Source: an uncultured Nioella sp.
GTDB lineage: Bacteria; Pseudomonadota; Alphaproteobacteria; Rhodobacterales; Rhodobacteraceae
DNA length: 64,000 nucleotides
Reading direction: 5' to 3'
NCBI GenBank assembly: GCA_947498125.1
Contig: CANMJH010000001.1
Span: 1,735,679 to 1,799,678 of the forward strand
The notes under the pieces were generated by a model. The model did not search any database. It saw only the letters and a program-made list of their open reading frames with translations, and had not been told where the DNA came from. The position numbers were made by a program, and so were the translations under genes. Positions 52,845 through 60,949 of the stretch are shown here, piece by piece; position 1 is the first letter of the stretch, and each line of letters opens with the position of its first letter.

Positions 52845-53333
52845 TCAGTTGCCGTGAAAGGCGCGGCTGATCGCGAAGCTGTCCTCAAACCAGTTCCACA
52901 GCACAACCTGACCGTCGCGCACCTTTGCGCGCATGGCGAAGGTGAACTCGCCGGTCTCAGAGCCCGACGCGGTCATCAGCAGGTTCATCCGGCCAAAGAC
53001 AGCGACGGTGTCGCCCTCGGCCATGACGTCCTCGTTCTCCCACAACGTGGTTTGAACGTTTTCCGAGAACACACCGAGGAAGGCAAAGATCTCGTCTTTA
53101 CCGTTCCATGGCCCGATCCACGGCACCGAGGGATCGCCTTCGTTCTGCCAAACCATGTCATCGGCCATTAGGTCGGACATGGCCTGCATGTCACCACCAC
53201 CCATCGCACCCATGAAGGCCATGACGGTATCAAGGGTGGCTTGGCTATCGTCACTTTGCGCCGACGCGCTGGTGGCAAGCGCCGTGCCGCTCGCTGCGGC
53301 CAACGTCACTTTAAGGGCTGTACGTCTGTCCAT
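52845..53333 (-). CDS. Exported SnoaL/NTF2-like protein
   Basis: A 162-residue protein with a Tat-like signal (MDRRTALKVTLAAAS..., cleavage after ASA) and an NTF2-fold domain (FMGAMGGGDMQAMSDLMADDMVW, WNGKDEIFAFL). SnoaL-like proteins are small enzymes or ligand binders; no catalytic pair is evident. It is the second of two exported NTF2-type genes in tandem. Confidence 0.8.
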   Translation of the reverse strand: MDRRTALKVTLAAASGTALATSASAQSDDSQATLDTVMAFMGAMGGGDMQAMSDLMADDMVWQNEGDPSVPWIGPWNGKDEIFAFLGVFSENVQTTLWENEDVMAEGDTVAVFGRMNLLMTASGSETGEFTFAMRAKVRDGQVVLWNWFEDSFAISRAFHGN

Positions 53334-53359
53334 TTCAGATCCTCCTGTGGGGGCGCAAG

Positions 53360-53839
53360 TCAGTTGCCAGCAAGCTGTTGCAGGGCAGTGGCCCAGTCTT
53401 CGACGTGGTAGGTACGGGCGATGACGCCGTCTTCCAGCTCATGAATGTCGATGGTCAGCATGTCGAAGCCGCGGCCCTCGCCGTCGACACCAAAGAGCGG
53501 GCCGGAGGGCGTTGCGGTCGCGCGGCTGCGAACGGTCACGAAGTTGCCGTCCTGGTGCATCGCCTGCACTTCCCAAGAGATGTCAGGCATCAGTTGGGCG
53601 AAAAAACCCATTTGGCCGATGAACGCCTCGCGGCCGTCGTTCTCGCCGGAGTAATTGCCAATGCTTTCCCAAGTGTCCGCAGTGGCCGCGGTGAGCGCAG
53701 CGGCGGCCTCTTCAGAGCTGGGATTGCTCAGCAGGTCATAGAAGGTCTGCACTGTTGCCAGATCGTCGGCGAAAACGGCAGAGGTGAAGGACGTGGCAGC
53801 AATTGTCGTTGCCGCCAGGAGGGTACGCAGGTTGGTCAT
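53360..53839 (-). CDS. Exported SnoaL-like (ester cyclase type) protein
   Basis: A 159-residue protein with a Sec signal (first 24 residues, ending in AVFA) and a SnoaL domain (GREAFIGQMGFFAQLMPDI, then LEDGVIARTYHVED). The HDxxxLxxQ-like ending (WATALQQL) is typical of ester-cyclase-type members. It is 26 bp upstream of the other SnoaL gene and divergent from a LysR regulator. Confidence 0.82.
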   Translation of the reverse strand: MTNLRTLLAATTIAATSFTSAVFADDLATVQTFYDLLSNPSSEEAAAALTAATADTWESIGNYSGENDGREAFIGQMGFFAQLMPDISWEVQAMHQDGNFVTVRSRATATPSGPLFGVDGEGRGFDMLTIDIHELEDGVIARTYHVEDWATALQQLAGN

Positions 53840-53969
53840 AGGAGATGCTCCCTAGCTGTTCAGATGGCGATCACGCGGGATGCGTTGCGCCCATAGAGAA
53901 AAGGTAGACACGGTCAGATTGCATTAATATCCTGCAGAGATAGATTTAAGTGTTCGGATTATTTGCATA

Positions 53970-54848
53970 ATGATTGATCGCCTTCGCCAAATGGCAATCT
54001 TCGCCAAAGCCATCGACCATGGGTCCTTTCGAGGCGCCGCACGGGAGCTTCGGCTGTCGCCTTCGGTGGTCAGTCACCACATCTCTCAGCTTGAGGAACA
54101 TATCGGCGTGGCTTTGCTCTATCGCTCCACCCGCAAACTGACACTGACCCCTGAGGGAGAGCGTTTGCTGGGCGCAACCCGCCAAATGCTTGACGCTGCC
54201 GAGGGAGAGTTCCTTGCCCTCTCGGGAGAAGCAACTGAGCCAAGCGGGGAGTTGCGGATCACCGTGCCGTCCGTTCTGTCTCAATCAGGTTTCATCGATG
54301 CTTTGGCCGCGTTTTCGGTGTCCCACCCAAAAATCAAGCTGTCGTTGGATTTCTCTGATGTGCGTCGCGAATTGGTGGAAGACGGCTATGATCTGGCCAT
54401 TCGGATTGGGAAGGGTGCCAAGACTTCTGCAACATCGAGGACGCTGTTCAAAATCCGGCGGCAGGTCGTCGCCTCCCCAACGTATCTCGACGATCGCCCA
54501 GTGCCCCAGAACCCGAAAGAGATTGAGAATTGGGATTGGCTCGTCTTGGCCCCCGCCCAGAACAACCAATTGGTGTTTCAGAAACCCGGCATCACAAAAA
54601 GCGCTATCAAACCGGATTTCCGTGCCTCCACCAACGACGCCCATGCCCTCTATCGGCTTTCACGTGCAGGCGCGGGGATCAGCATCGTTCCCGACTTTCT
54701 CGCAAAGAGCGACATCGAAAGCGGAAGAATGTGCGAGATTCTGCCGGACTGGACTCTGCCCACCATTGACGTTTTCGCCGTGTGGCCAGCCAATGCGCCG
54801 CGACACGGATTAGTCCATCTCGCCTTGCGCGAACTGACTAAGAAATAG
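53970..54848 (+). CDS. LysR-family regulator
   Basis: A 292-residue LysR protein (FAKAIDHGSFRGAARELRLSPSVVSHHISQLE region; effector domain with AGAGISIVPDFLA). It is divergent from the SnoaL genes, its likely targets. The ATG lies inside a small palindrome, ATTAT-TTGC-ATAAT (53958-53971), which may be its own binding site. No ribosome site is evident. Confidence 0.88.
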   Translation: MIDRLRQMAIFAKAIDHGSFRGAARELRLSPSVVSHHISQLEEHIGVALLYRSTRKLTLTPEGERLLGATRQMLDAAEGEFLALSGEATEPSGELRITVPSVLSQSGFIDALAAFSVSHPKIKLSLDFSDVRRELVEDGYDLAIRIGKGAKTSATSRTLFKIRRQVVASPTYLDDRPVPQNPKEIENWDWLVLAPAQNNQLVFQKPGITKSAIKPDFRASTNDAHALYRLSRAGAGISIVPDFLAKSDIESGRMCEILPDWTLPTIDVFAVWPANAPRHGLVHLALRELTKK

Positions 54849-55292
54849 GAACCTTGCGTTGCGCAAAAGCGAGGTGTTTGGCTTGGGAAGCCAGAAATCC
54901 GTCACTACTTTTGAATTCTCGGCAGCTTTGGGCGGCGGTATCAGCCGGTCGACGCCTGTGCATCCACTTAAGCACGCATAGAAGCGTTATAGATTGCCGC
55001 TATGCGGACTTTGCCGACTTTCGCTGCGGGTGCGCCAACGGCTGCTTTCAGAAAAAGAGTCTGCCAAAAACGGTCGATTCCGCCGGTGACAGAAACGGTT
55101 GAGTTTTGGCACATCGTGCGATGCGGAGAATGTCCGAAACGGGCCCGTTTGCCCAACTTCTCTCCAGCTATTGGCGTGGGGTTTGTGTCAAACAGCCGCC
55201 ATTCGTACAAATCGCGGCAAAAACTGGCTTTGAACCCAAATTTCCCGCGACGCCGCGACGAGGCAAATGTCCCCAGCTGCAACGCCGCCTGA
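54849..55292. other. Intergenic region without a supported gene
   Basis: No frame here has a credible start and family signature. It contains repeat copy 2 (55001-55060), an AAAACGGTCG block near 55068 that recurs at 58464 and 58543, and a perfect 14-bp palindrome AAACGGGCCCGTTT at 55137-55150. It lies between two convergent genes. Confidence 0.5.
55001..55060 (+). repeat. Dispersed intergenic repeat, copy 2
   Basis: Contains TGCGGACTT, GACTTTCGCTGCG, GCGCCAACGGC and GCTTTCAGAAAAAG. It aligns over about 58 bp with copy 1, including the GCGCCAACG block, and with copy 3, including the GAAAAGAG end. Confidence 0.5.
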
Positions 55293-56231
55293 TCAATCGT
55301 TGTCAGTGGCTTGTTTAGGTCTGCCTCGCAGATTTGAAAACAATCGCCCATCAGTTACTGCAAACCCCAGTGCAATGATCCCGAATCCTATCCATGCCTC
55401 AGCTGCCATCTGTTCGCCAAGGAATGTGACGCCGAGCGCGATGGCGAAGGGTGGGATTAAGAGGGTGACCAGCAGCAAATTGGCTGCACCTGCTCGTGCG
55501 AGGATGGCAAAATAAAGGATATAGGCCAAAGCTGTGGACAGCGCCGCCATTCCAAGAAGTGCGGCCCAGGTCCCAGAAGAAAGTGCAACGCTTGGCGCGC
55601 CATCAACGAATATCACGACCGGGATCATCAACAGCGTGCTTCCCACGAGCATGCCAAGTGCATTCACGAGTGGAGGTTGGCCGGACAGTGCGATTCTGCC
55701 CCAGACGCCCGCAAAGGCATATGAAAGGGTCGCGCCGAGAATGGCGAGCTGCGCTAGGTTGCTTGGATTGAATTCTGTCAAGGCATTTGGCCCCATGATA
55801 AAGGCAACTCCGGCAATCCCCAAAGCGGCCCCCGTAACCTTCTTGGTCGTCAGTGGCTCATCCTTAAGCAGGACGCCTGCAACCACCGCCGCAAACATTG
55901 CTGTTGTAGCATTCAGTATCGAGGCCAGACCGCTGTCGATCTGGGTCTGACCCCAGAAAATAAGTGAGAATGGTATAACGTTGTTCAGTGCGCCCATCAC
56001 AAGGTAGGCCGCCCATGTTTTCATCGATCTGGGAATGGACAAGCCCTTCATCCAGACAATCACTGCCAGGATTGGAACCGCCCAGAACACCCGGTGCAGT
56101 GTTATTGTCAAAGGCGGCACCTCAGACAATGCGATCTCGCCAAAGAAGAAGGAACCGCCCCAGACCGCCGCCAACAAAACCAGCATGCCTGTTGCCTTCA
56201 AATCCATAGACGTCATCGGTGTTGGTGTCAT
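55293..56231 (-). CDS. DMT-superfamily transporter with two EamA domains
   Basis: A 312-residue inner-membrane protein with ten transmembrane segments in two EamA repeats (LLAAVWGGSFFFGE in the first, GATLSYAFAGVWGR opening the second). The substrate is unknown; relatives export amino acids or metabolites. It is 1 bp downstream of the MFS gene, so the two transporters form an operon. Confidence 0.9.
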   Translation of the reverse strand: MTPTPMTSMDLKATGMLVLLAAVWGGSFFFGEIALSEVPPLTITLHRVFWAVPILAVIVWMKGLSIPRSMKTWAAYLVMGALNNVIPFSLIFWGQTQIDSGLASILNATTAMFAAVVAGVLLKDEPLTTKKVTGAALGIAGVAFIMGPNALTEFNPSNLAQLAILGATLSYAFAGVWGRIALSGQPPLVNALGMLVGSTLLMIPVVIFVDGAPSVALSSGTWAALLGMAALSTALAYILYFAILARAGAANLLLVTLLIPPFAIALGVTFLGEQMAAEAWIGFGIIALGFAVTDGRLFSNLRGRPKQATDND

Positions 56232-56232
56232 C

Positions 56233-57546
56233 TCAAGGGTCTCTGCTGATTGGCTGTGAATTCCAGGCTAGCTTTTCAGGCATTTCATCGCGAACCGTTT
56301 CTTGCGCATTTTTATGGTGGGTTTGCAGTCGCTCCTGAACACCTTCAACCGAACGGCTGAGCAAGATGCGACTGGCAAGGAGAATGAGCGCGGCGCATAC
56401 GGCAAGCAGATGAAACAGCCCGTCAAAACCCCAATTCGCCTGAACGACCGCGATCAAAGGAAGGGTTGCTGAGAACGCGAGAAAGCTCACCAGGCAACGT
56501 GCGCCAAACGCTCTGGAGCGCGATGTCTTGGAGGCTGTGGTGCCGATTAGGTAGTCATTCACAGGTACTTGTCCGAACACACCGAGCATGAATCCAAGCG
56601 CTACAGCAAAAGCGGCCCAGTCGGTAAGACCAGGCATTGCCAGAAACCCCGCAATCTGCACCATCGTGACCAGCCCAAGCGTTGGCCGGGCGCCATAGCG
56701 GTCCAGCATGTATCCGGTTGCCAGTTGTGCCAGAGACGCCATTGCAAAAACGACAAACGCAAATGCACCGATCACCGATGGAGTTTCGATCTGCAACATC
56801 GTCAAGTCAGAAGAAACCTGTTCCGCGAGGCCCATCAGTTTTTCCTCAAAGACCTCAGGCAGCGCAACGGTGGTGGACTGAAAAACAATGCTCCCCAAAA
56901 CTGCCGTGAGGTACACGCACAGTAGAACCCGCCATAATGGCCCATGACTTGCCCGTACTTCGGCTGCACCGCGGTCAATGGGCTCGGCGGCTTGAACTGC
57001 ACGTGATATCCGAACGTAGGGAAGTGCGATTAAGATTGAGACCAAACCCGGCACAAAGAAGGCCGCGCGCCACCCTGCTATGTCGATCAGAATGCCTGTC
57101 ACAAGTGCCGCGCAACCAACGCCGAGGTTGCCCCATATCCCGTTCACCGCCAAACGCATCCCGGTCTTTTTCCATCGTGCAGTGACAATGGCTAATCCAA
57201 TGGGGTGATAGATTGCGCCGAACACGCCGATAAACAGAAGCCCAAACCCCAGCTGCAGCGGTGTTTGTGCGAAGCCGGTCAGGATCGACGAGAGTCCAAT
57301 GCCGACGAAAAACACAACCATCATGCGATCCCGGCCCCAACGGTCTGCCAATATGCCCATTGGCAAAGCAAACAGTGCAAAGGCTGCAAAGCCTGGCGCA
57401 CCATAAGGCAGCAGCTCTGCATAGCTCATTTCCCATCCGGCGCTCAGAGTAAGGGCGGCAGCAGTGGCAAAGATCAGCATGAAATAGTGGTCCAAAAAGT
57501 GACCAGCATTCAGCAGCAGAAAGTATTGGGTGTCGCGTGGGATCAT
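56233..57546 (-). CDS. MFS transporter
   Basis: A 437-residue major facilitator protein with about twelve transmembrane segments. The loop 2-3 motif is GILADRWGRDRMMV and the corresponding C-terminal motif is GYMLDRYGARPTLG. It resembles the fosmidomycin-resistance-like branch (N-terminal NAGHFLDHYFMLIFATAA). The ATG at 57546 is chosen because upstream in-frame starts run into the divergent araC gene. Confidence 0.9.
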   Translation of the reverse strand: MIPRDTQYFLLLNAGHFLDHYFMLIFATAAALTLSAGWEMSYAELLPYGAPGFAAFALFALPMGILADRWGRDRMMVVFFVGIGLSSILTGFAQTPLQLGFGLLFIGVFGAIYHPIGLAIVTARWKKTGMRLAVNGIWGNLGVGCAALVTGILIDIAGWRAAFFVPGLVSILIALPYVRISRAVQAAEPIDRGAAEVRASHGPLWRVLLCVYLTAVLGSIVFQSTTVALPEVFEEKLMGLAEQVSSDLTMLQIETPSVIGAFAFVVFAMASLAQLATGYMLDRYGARPTLGLVTMVQIAGFLAMPGLTDWAAFAVALGFMLGVFGQVPVNDYLIGTTASKTSRSRAFGARCLVSFLAFSATLPLIAVVQANWGFDGLFHLLAVCAALILLASRILLSRSVEGVQERLQTHHKNAQETVRDEMPEKLAWNSQPISRDP

Positions 57547-57562
57547 GGTTGGCTCTGTTATG

Positions 57563-57591
57563 TTGAGCCAAGTGTAGCGGTGTCGTATAAT
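57563..57591 (+). promoter_or_regulatory. Sigma-70 promoter of the araC gene
   Basis: TTGAGC (57563-57568), 17 bp, TATAAT (57586-57591). The expected transcription start, six or seven bases downstream, falls on the ATG at 57598. Confidence 0.65.
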
Positions 57592-57597
57592 CGATGT

Positions 57598-58401
57598 ATG
57601 GACAACTATCATCGAAAAACAGACAAACCGAACTTGCCGATGGCGGGTCGCAGCATTGACCCAGAAGACTATCAATCACTTCCAGTGTCTTTGGCTGTCA
57701 TGCCAAAGCACTTCGTTAATGGTCACCGCATCGCTTTGCATTCCCACAAACGCGACCAACTGGTCTACGCCATAGCCGGACTTATGCGCGTGGAGACGTC
57801 CGAAGATAGATGGATTGTCCCCTCTGATCGCGCACTCTTGGTACCGCGCAGCGTCGAACACAGCATTGAAATCTGTGGCGATGTCGAAATGCGCACGCTT
57901 TACATGGTGCCAAAGGACTCCATGGGAATTCGTGTGATATCTGTCGCTCCGCTCTTGCGCGAACTGATAATCAGTCTGGCGCAGGAGCCTATGGATTACT
58001 CCGATAATCTACAGGCGAGGAAGATAGCAGACCTCATCATGTCAGAGCTTGAACGTGCATCGGGTTTGCCTTTGAACATCCCGCTGCCGCACGATGCACG
58101 GCTTCAACGTTTGTGCCAAGCGCTGTTGCACGACCCTTCGAACGGCCAGTCGTTGGAACAGTTCGCTGGCAGTGTGGGCGCGTCATCCAAAACCCTTGGG
58201 CGATTGTTTGAAAGAGAACTTGGCATGGGATTCTCTGCGTGGCGTCGGCGCGTGCGCTTCGTGAAAGCAATTGAGCTCCTGGGTCGCGGCCGATCAGTCA
58301 AATTCGTCGCGCGGGGCTGCGGCTATGAAAGCCCTAGCGCGTTTACCTACGCCTTCCGAAGCGAATTCGGTGTGCCTCCAACTCTATTTGACGGCCATTG
58401 A
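57598..58401 (+). CDS. AraC-family regulator with cupin sensor, probably leaderless
   Basis: A 267-residue protein with an N-terminal cupin (HRIALHSHKRDQLVYAIAGLM, LVPRSVEHSIEI) and a C-terminal AraC helix-turn-helix (about 165-262, GCGYESPSAFTYAFRSEFGV). There is no ribosome site, and the promoter would start the mRNA at the ATG. It is divergent from the MFS-EamA pair by 51 bp and probably regulates it. Confidence 0.9.
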   Translation: MDNYHRKTDKPNLPMAGRSIDPEDYQSLPVSLAVMPKHFVNGHRIALHSHKRDQLVYAIAGLMRVETSEDRWIVPSDRALLVPRSVEHSIEICGDVEMRTLYMVPKDSMGIRVISVAPLLRELIISLAQEPMDYSDNLQARKIADLIMSELERASGLPLNIPLPHDARLQRLCQALLHDPSNGQSLEQFAGSVGASSKTLGRLFERELGMGFSAWRRRVRFVKAIELLGRGRSVKFVARGCGYESPSAFTYAFRSEFGVPPTLFDGH

Positions 58402-58497
58402 GGCCGTTGCTGCTTGTCAGAATCCAAGCGTGCCTAGCCGTAGAAGTATCGTCTTGAGATATGAAAAACGGTCGTTCGCCATCAAGGATCGATCGAC

Positions 58498-58526
58498 GGT
58501 TTATGTCCGCACACCGGACATAAACC
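58498..58526. repeat. 12-bp perfect inverted repeat
   Basis: GGTTTATGTCCG and CGGACATAAACC are separated by CACAC. It is strong enough to form a hairpin in RNA, but no T-run follows. Confidence 0.6.
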
Positions 58527-58538
58527 CCCTGCCAGAAC

Positions 58539-58560
58539 GGCAAAAACGGTCGTTTTTGCC
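58539..58560. repeat. 22-bp near-palindrome
   Basis: GGCAAAAACG and CGTTTTTGCC are separated by only GT, giving a near-perfect 22-bp dyad typical of a protein-binding site. The AAAAACGGTCGT core recurs at 58463 and, partly, at 55067. Confidence 0.6.
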
Positions 58561-58678
58561 CGAGCTCTACGCCCCACCTCGGATCAACCGCTTAACCCGG
58601 TCAAAAACCCCCGGCAAAACAGAAGAGGTTTTGTCACGTTTTTGCGCCTACCGGTCACGAAGGGCGACGAGGTCCGCA

Positions 58679-58737
58679 GTGCGGGACCTTCCGGACCTTC
58701 GCTGCGTTCGCTCTAAAGTCGGCTTCTAGAAAAGAGA
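58679..58737 (+). repeat. Dispersed intergenic repeat, copy 3
   Basis: Contains GCGGGACCTTCCGGACCTTCGC, close to copy 1 (GCGGGAC...CCGGGCTTTCGC), and a GGCTTCTAGAAAAGAG end close to copy 2. It is the most divergent copy. Confidence 0.42.
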
Positions 58738-58741
58738 CAAA

Positions 58742-58780
58742 GCTCGTGACGGTGCGGTGGACAAATCCCCTATCACGAGC
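58742..58780 (-). terminator. Long-loop hairpin downstream of the GlxA-type regulator gene
   Basis: GCTCGTGA and TCACGAGC form a perfect 8-bp stem around a 23-nt loop. On the minus strand it is followed by TTTGTCTCTTTT, which fits a terminator for the leftward regulator gene 22 bp away. Confidence 0.45.
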
Positions 58781-58801
58781 GTTGCTTGATTCACCCCCAA
58801 A

Positions 58802-59773
58802 TTACTGTCTATTGAGCGATTTTCGGTAGCTTGATGGCGTCATCTGAAACTCTCTTTTGAATGCTAAAACAAATGTGGGCAGATCATGAAAGCCCACATC
58901 GACCGCAATTTCGGCAATCGGGGTATCCGCGCTGCGAAGCATGCTCCGTGCAGCTAGCATACGTTGATGTCTGAGCCATTTAGCTGGCGAAGCTTTATAG
59001 ACATCGGTAAACTTGCGCGAGAACGTGCGCTCGGACATCTTGGCCAACTTCGCCAGCTTTGCTACCGTCATCTGCGCATCAAGGTTCTCACATACATACT
59101 TCTCAATCGTCCCAAATCGTTCGTCCAGACCGTCGGTTTTCGCAGAACCAAAGAACTGCGCTTGGTTGCCCTCTCGTCTCAGGGGCATGATGATCCTGCG
59201 ACTGACTTCCATAGATGTGTCCAAGCCACAGTCTTGCTCGATGAGAGCGAGGCATAGATCCAAGGCAGCGGCGCTACCGCCAGATGTGAAGATGTTTCCC
59301 GATTGGTTAAAAAGCGATTCAGCCCGGAGATCCACATTCGGAAACTGGGCACGAAAACTCGTACTCCATCGCCAATGGGTTGTTGCACACTTGCCGTCCA
59401 ATAGTCCTGCATGGCCTAAGACGAAGGCTCCAGAGCAAAAGGAAACGATGCGACAGCCTCTGGCAGATGCAACGCGCAGTGCATCAAGAATGTTGTCAGG
59501 TGGTACTTGGTCGATATTCCGCCATCCAGGTACGATGATCGTGTTAGCAAAATTGAGGTCGCTCAAATCGTCTTCGCATACGATTTGAAATCCTGAATCC
59601 GTATTCACATGCGTTCCGTCAGCAGATACGGCCCGCACATCATACCAATCCTCAAGGCTTTCTGGTTTCGACGTTGAGAAAGCCTCGAATGCGACGCCCA
59701 GTTCAAAAACACGAACGCCCTCATACACGAGGATGGCGATGTTTCTATTCTCATTTCGTGGACTGGAAATCAT
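58802..59773 (-). CDS. GlxA-type AraC regulator with DJ-1/PfpI domain
   Basis: A 323-residue regulator. The N-terminal amidotransferase-like domain has the nucleophile-elbow sequence SFCSGAFVLGHAGLL and a following TTHW. The C-terminal AraC helix-turn-helix spans about 220-318 (MSERTFSRKFTDVYKASPAKW). GlxA-type proteins often control amino acid or amine catabolism (for example ArgR/GbdR/CdhR). It is divergent from the lyase-lactonase-dehydrogenase cluster and is its likely regulator. Confidence 0.9.
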   Translation of the reverse strand: MISSPRNENRNIAILVYEGVRVFELGVAFEAFSTSKPESLEDWYDVRAVSADGTHVNTDSGFQIVCEDDLSDLNFANTIIVPGWRNIDQVPPDNILDALRVASARGCRIVSFCSGAFVLGHAGLLDGKCATTHWRWSTSFRAQFPNVDLRAESLFNQSGNIFTSGGSAAALDLCLALIEQDCGLDTSMEVSRRIIMPLRREGNQAQFFGSAKTDGLDERFGTIEKYVCENLDAQMTVAKLAKLAKMSERTFSRKFTDVYKASPAKWLRHQRMLAARSMLRSADTPIAEIAVDVGFHDLPTFVLAFKREFQMTPSSYRKSLNRQ

Positions 59774-59884
59774 CTGAAACCTGCTTTGGCATAAAAATAT
59801 ATAAATTTGTCTTTTATGCCAATTTCAGAGGCGGTGTCGAGCGGTTAGACACGCTGGACCGCTAGTATCGTGAGCCCGCAAACA

Positions 59885-60949
59885 ATGAATTTCAGATCAG
59901 ACAATACCGCATCAGCGCATCCCAAAGTGCTGGACCATCTGTCGGGGCTTTTGGGCAAACATGACAAGTCTTACGGGGCCGATTTGCCTACCAAACAGTT
60001 GCGGAAACTACTGTCAGATGTTTTCGAAACTAATGTTTTGGTGTTTCCTATGGCCACGGGAACTGCGGCCAATGCGCTGGCCCTTGCTGCCATCACCCCT
60101 CGGTTTTCTGCAATCGCTTGCCACACAAAGGCACATATCTTCACAGATGAATGTGCTGCTCCAAGTTATTTCTGCGGCGGATCGCCTCTTATCCCGGTTG
60201 GCGGCGCCCAAGGGAAGATCGATGTGGCGCAACTGGATGCTGTATGCAGGCAGTTCCCGCAAGACGATGACCAGTGTTCACCAATAAAAACGCTTTCGGT
60301 CACTCAAGCCTCGGAAAGTGGCACTGTCTATTCTCTCCCTGAACTTGATGCGCTCTCCGGTTTTGCACGCGCAAGAGGCCTCAATATCCATATGGACGGT
60401 GCAAGATTTTCTAATGCGCTGGTTTCTCTTGCGTGCTCGCCGGCGGAGATGACGTGGAAACGTGGTGTTGACGTACTTAGCCTTGGGGCGACCAAAAACG
60501 GTACCTTCTGCGCCGAGGCGATTGTGTTTTTCGATGACAGCCACGCAACCGACTTCACCCGCCAACTGAAGCGCAGTGGGCATCTCTTATCGAAACAACG
60601 CTTTGTATCCGAACAATTGCTAGCGCTATTTATGGATGGGCTGTGGTTAGAGACTGCGCTGGCAGCGAACACAGCGGCTCAATCACTGTTCGACGCTCTG
60701 TTGCATATTCCGGAGGTGCAGATTGATGCTGCTCCGCAGGCCAACATTATCGTTGCGCGTATCCCCGAAGAATTGGCCTTGGCACTTGAGAGAGAGGGCG
60801 TGTGGTTTCGCCGAGCGCCAAGCCATGATGACGGCCGTTGTGAGTGCCGTTTTGTCACCTCTTTTGAGACGAACCAATCAGAGATCAAAGAGTTTCAGAA
60901 TTTGGTCCACAGGTTCTGTAACCAGGGGGAAAGGGCTGCTAGTCAATGA
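59885..60949 (+). CDS. Threonine aldolase-like PLP-dependent lyase
   Basis: A 354-residue fold-type I enzyme of the beta-eliminating lyase family. The PLP lysine is K204 (SLGATKNGTF) and the ring-binding Asp is D171 (HMDGARFSNA). The start MNFRSDNTASAHP matches low-specificity L-threonine aldolases, so ATG 59885 is preferred over GTG 59870. It would cleave a beta-hydroxy-alpha-amino acid into glycine and an aldehyde. It overlaps the lactonase gene by 4 bp. Confidence 0.88.
   Translation: MNFRSDNTASAHPKVLDHLSGLLGKHDKSYGADLPTKQLRKLLSDVFETNVLVFPMATGTAANALALAAITPRFSAIACHTKAHIFTDECAAPSYFCGGSPLIPVGGAQGKIDVAQLDAVCRQFPQDDDQCSPIKTLSVTQASESGTVYSLPELDALSGFARARGLNIHMDGARFSNALVSLACSPAEMTWKRGVDVLSLGATKNGTFCAEAIVFFDDSHATDFTRQLKRSGHLLSKQRFVSEQLLALFMDGLWLETALAANTAAQSLFDALLHIPEVQIDAAPQANIIVARIPEELALALEREGVWFRRAPSHDDGRCECRFVTSFETNQSEIKEFQNLVHRFCNQGERAASQ

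Larger units (their letters stand above)
58402..58801. other. Structured intergenic region without a supported gene
   Basis: No convincing frame. It holds two nearly contiguous perfect inverted repeats (58498-58526 and 58539-58560), repeat copy 3 (58679-58737) and a long-loop hairpin (58742-58780). Confidence 0.5.
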
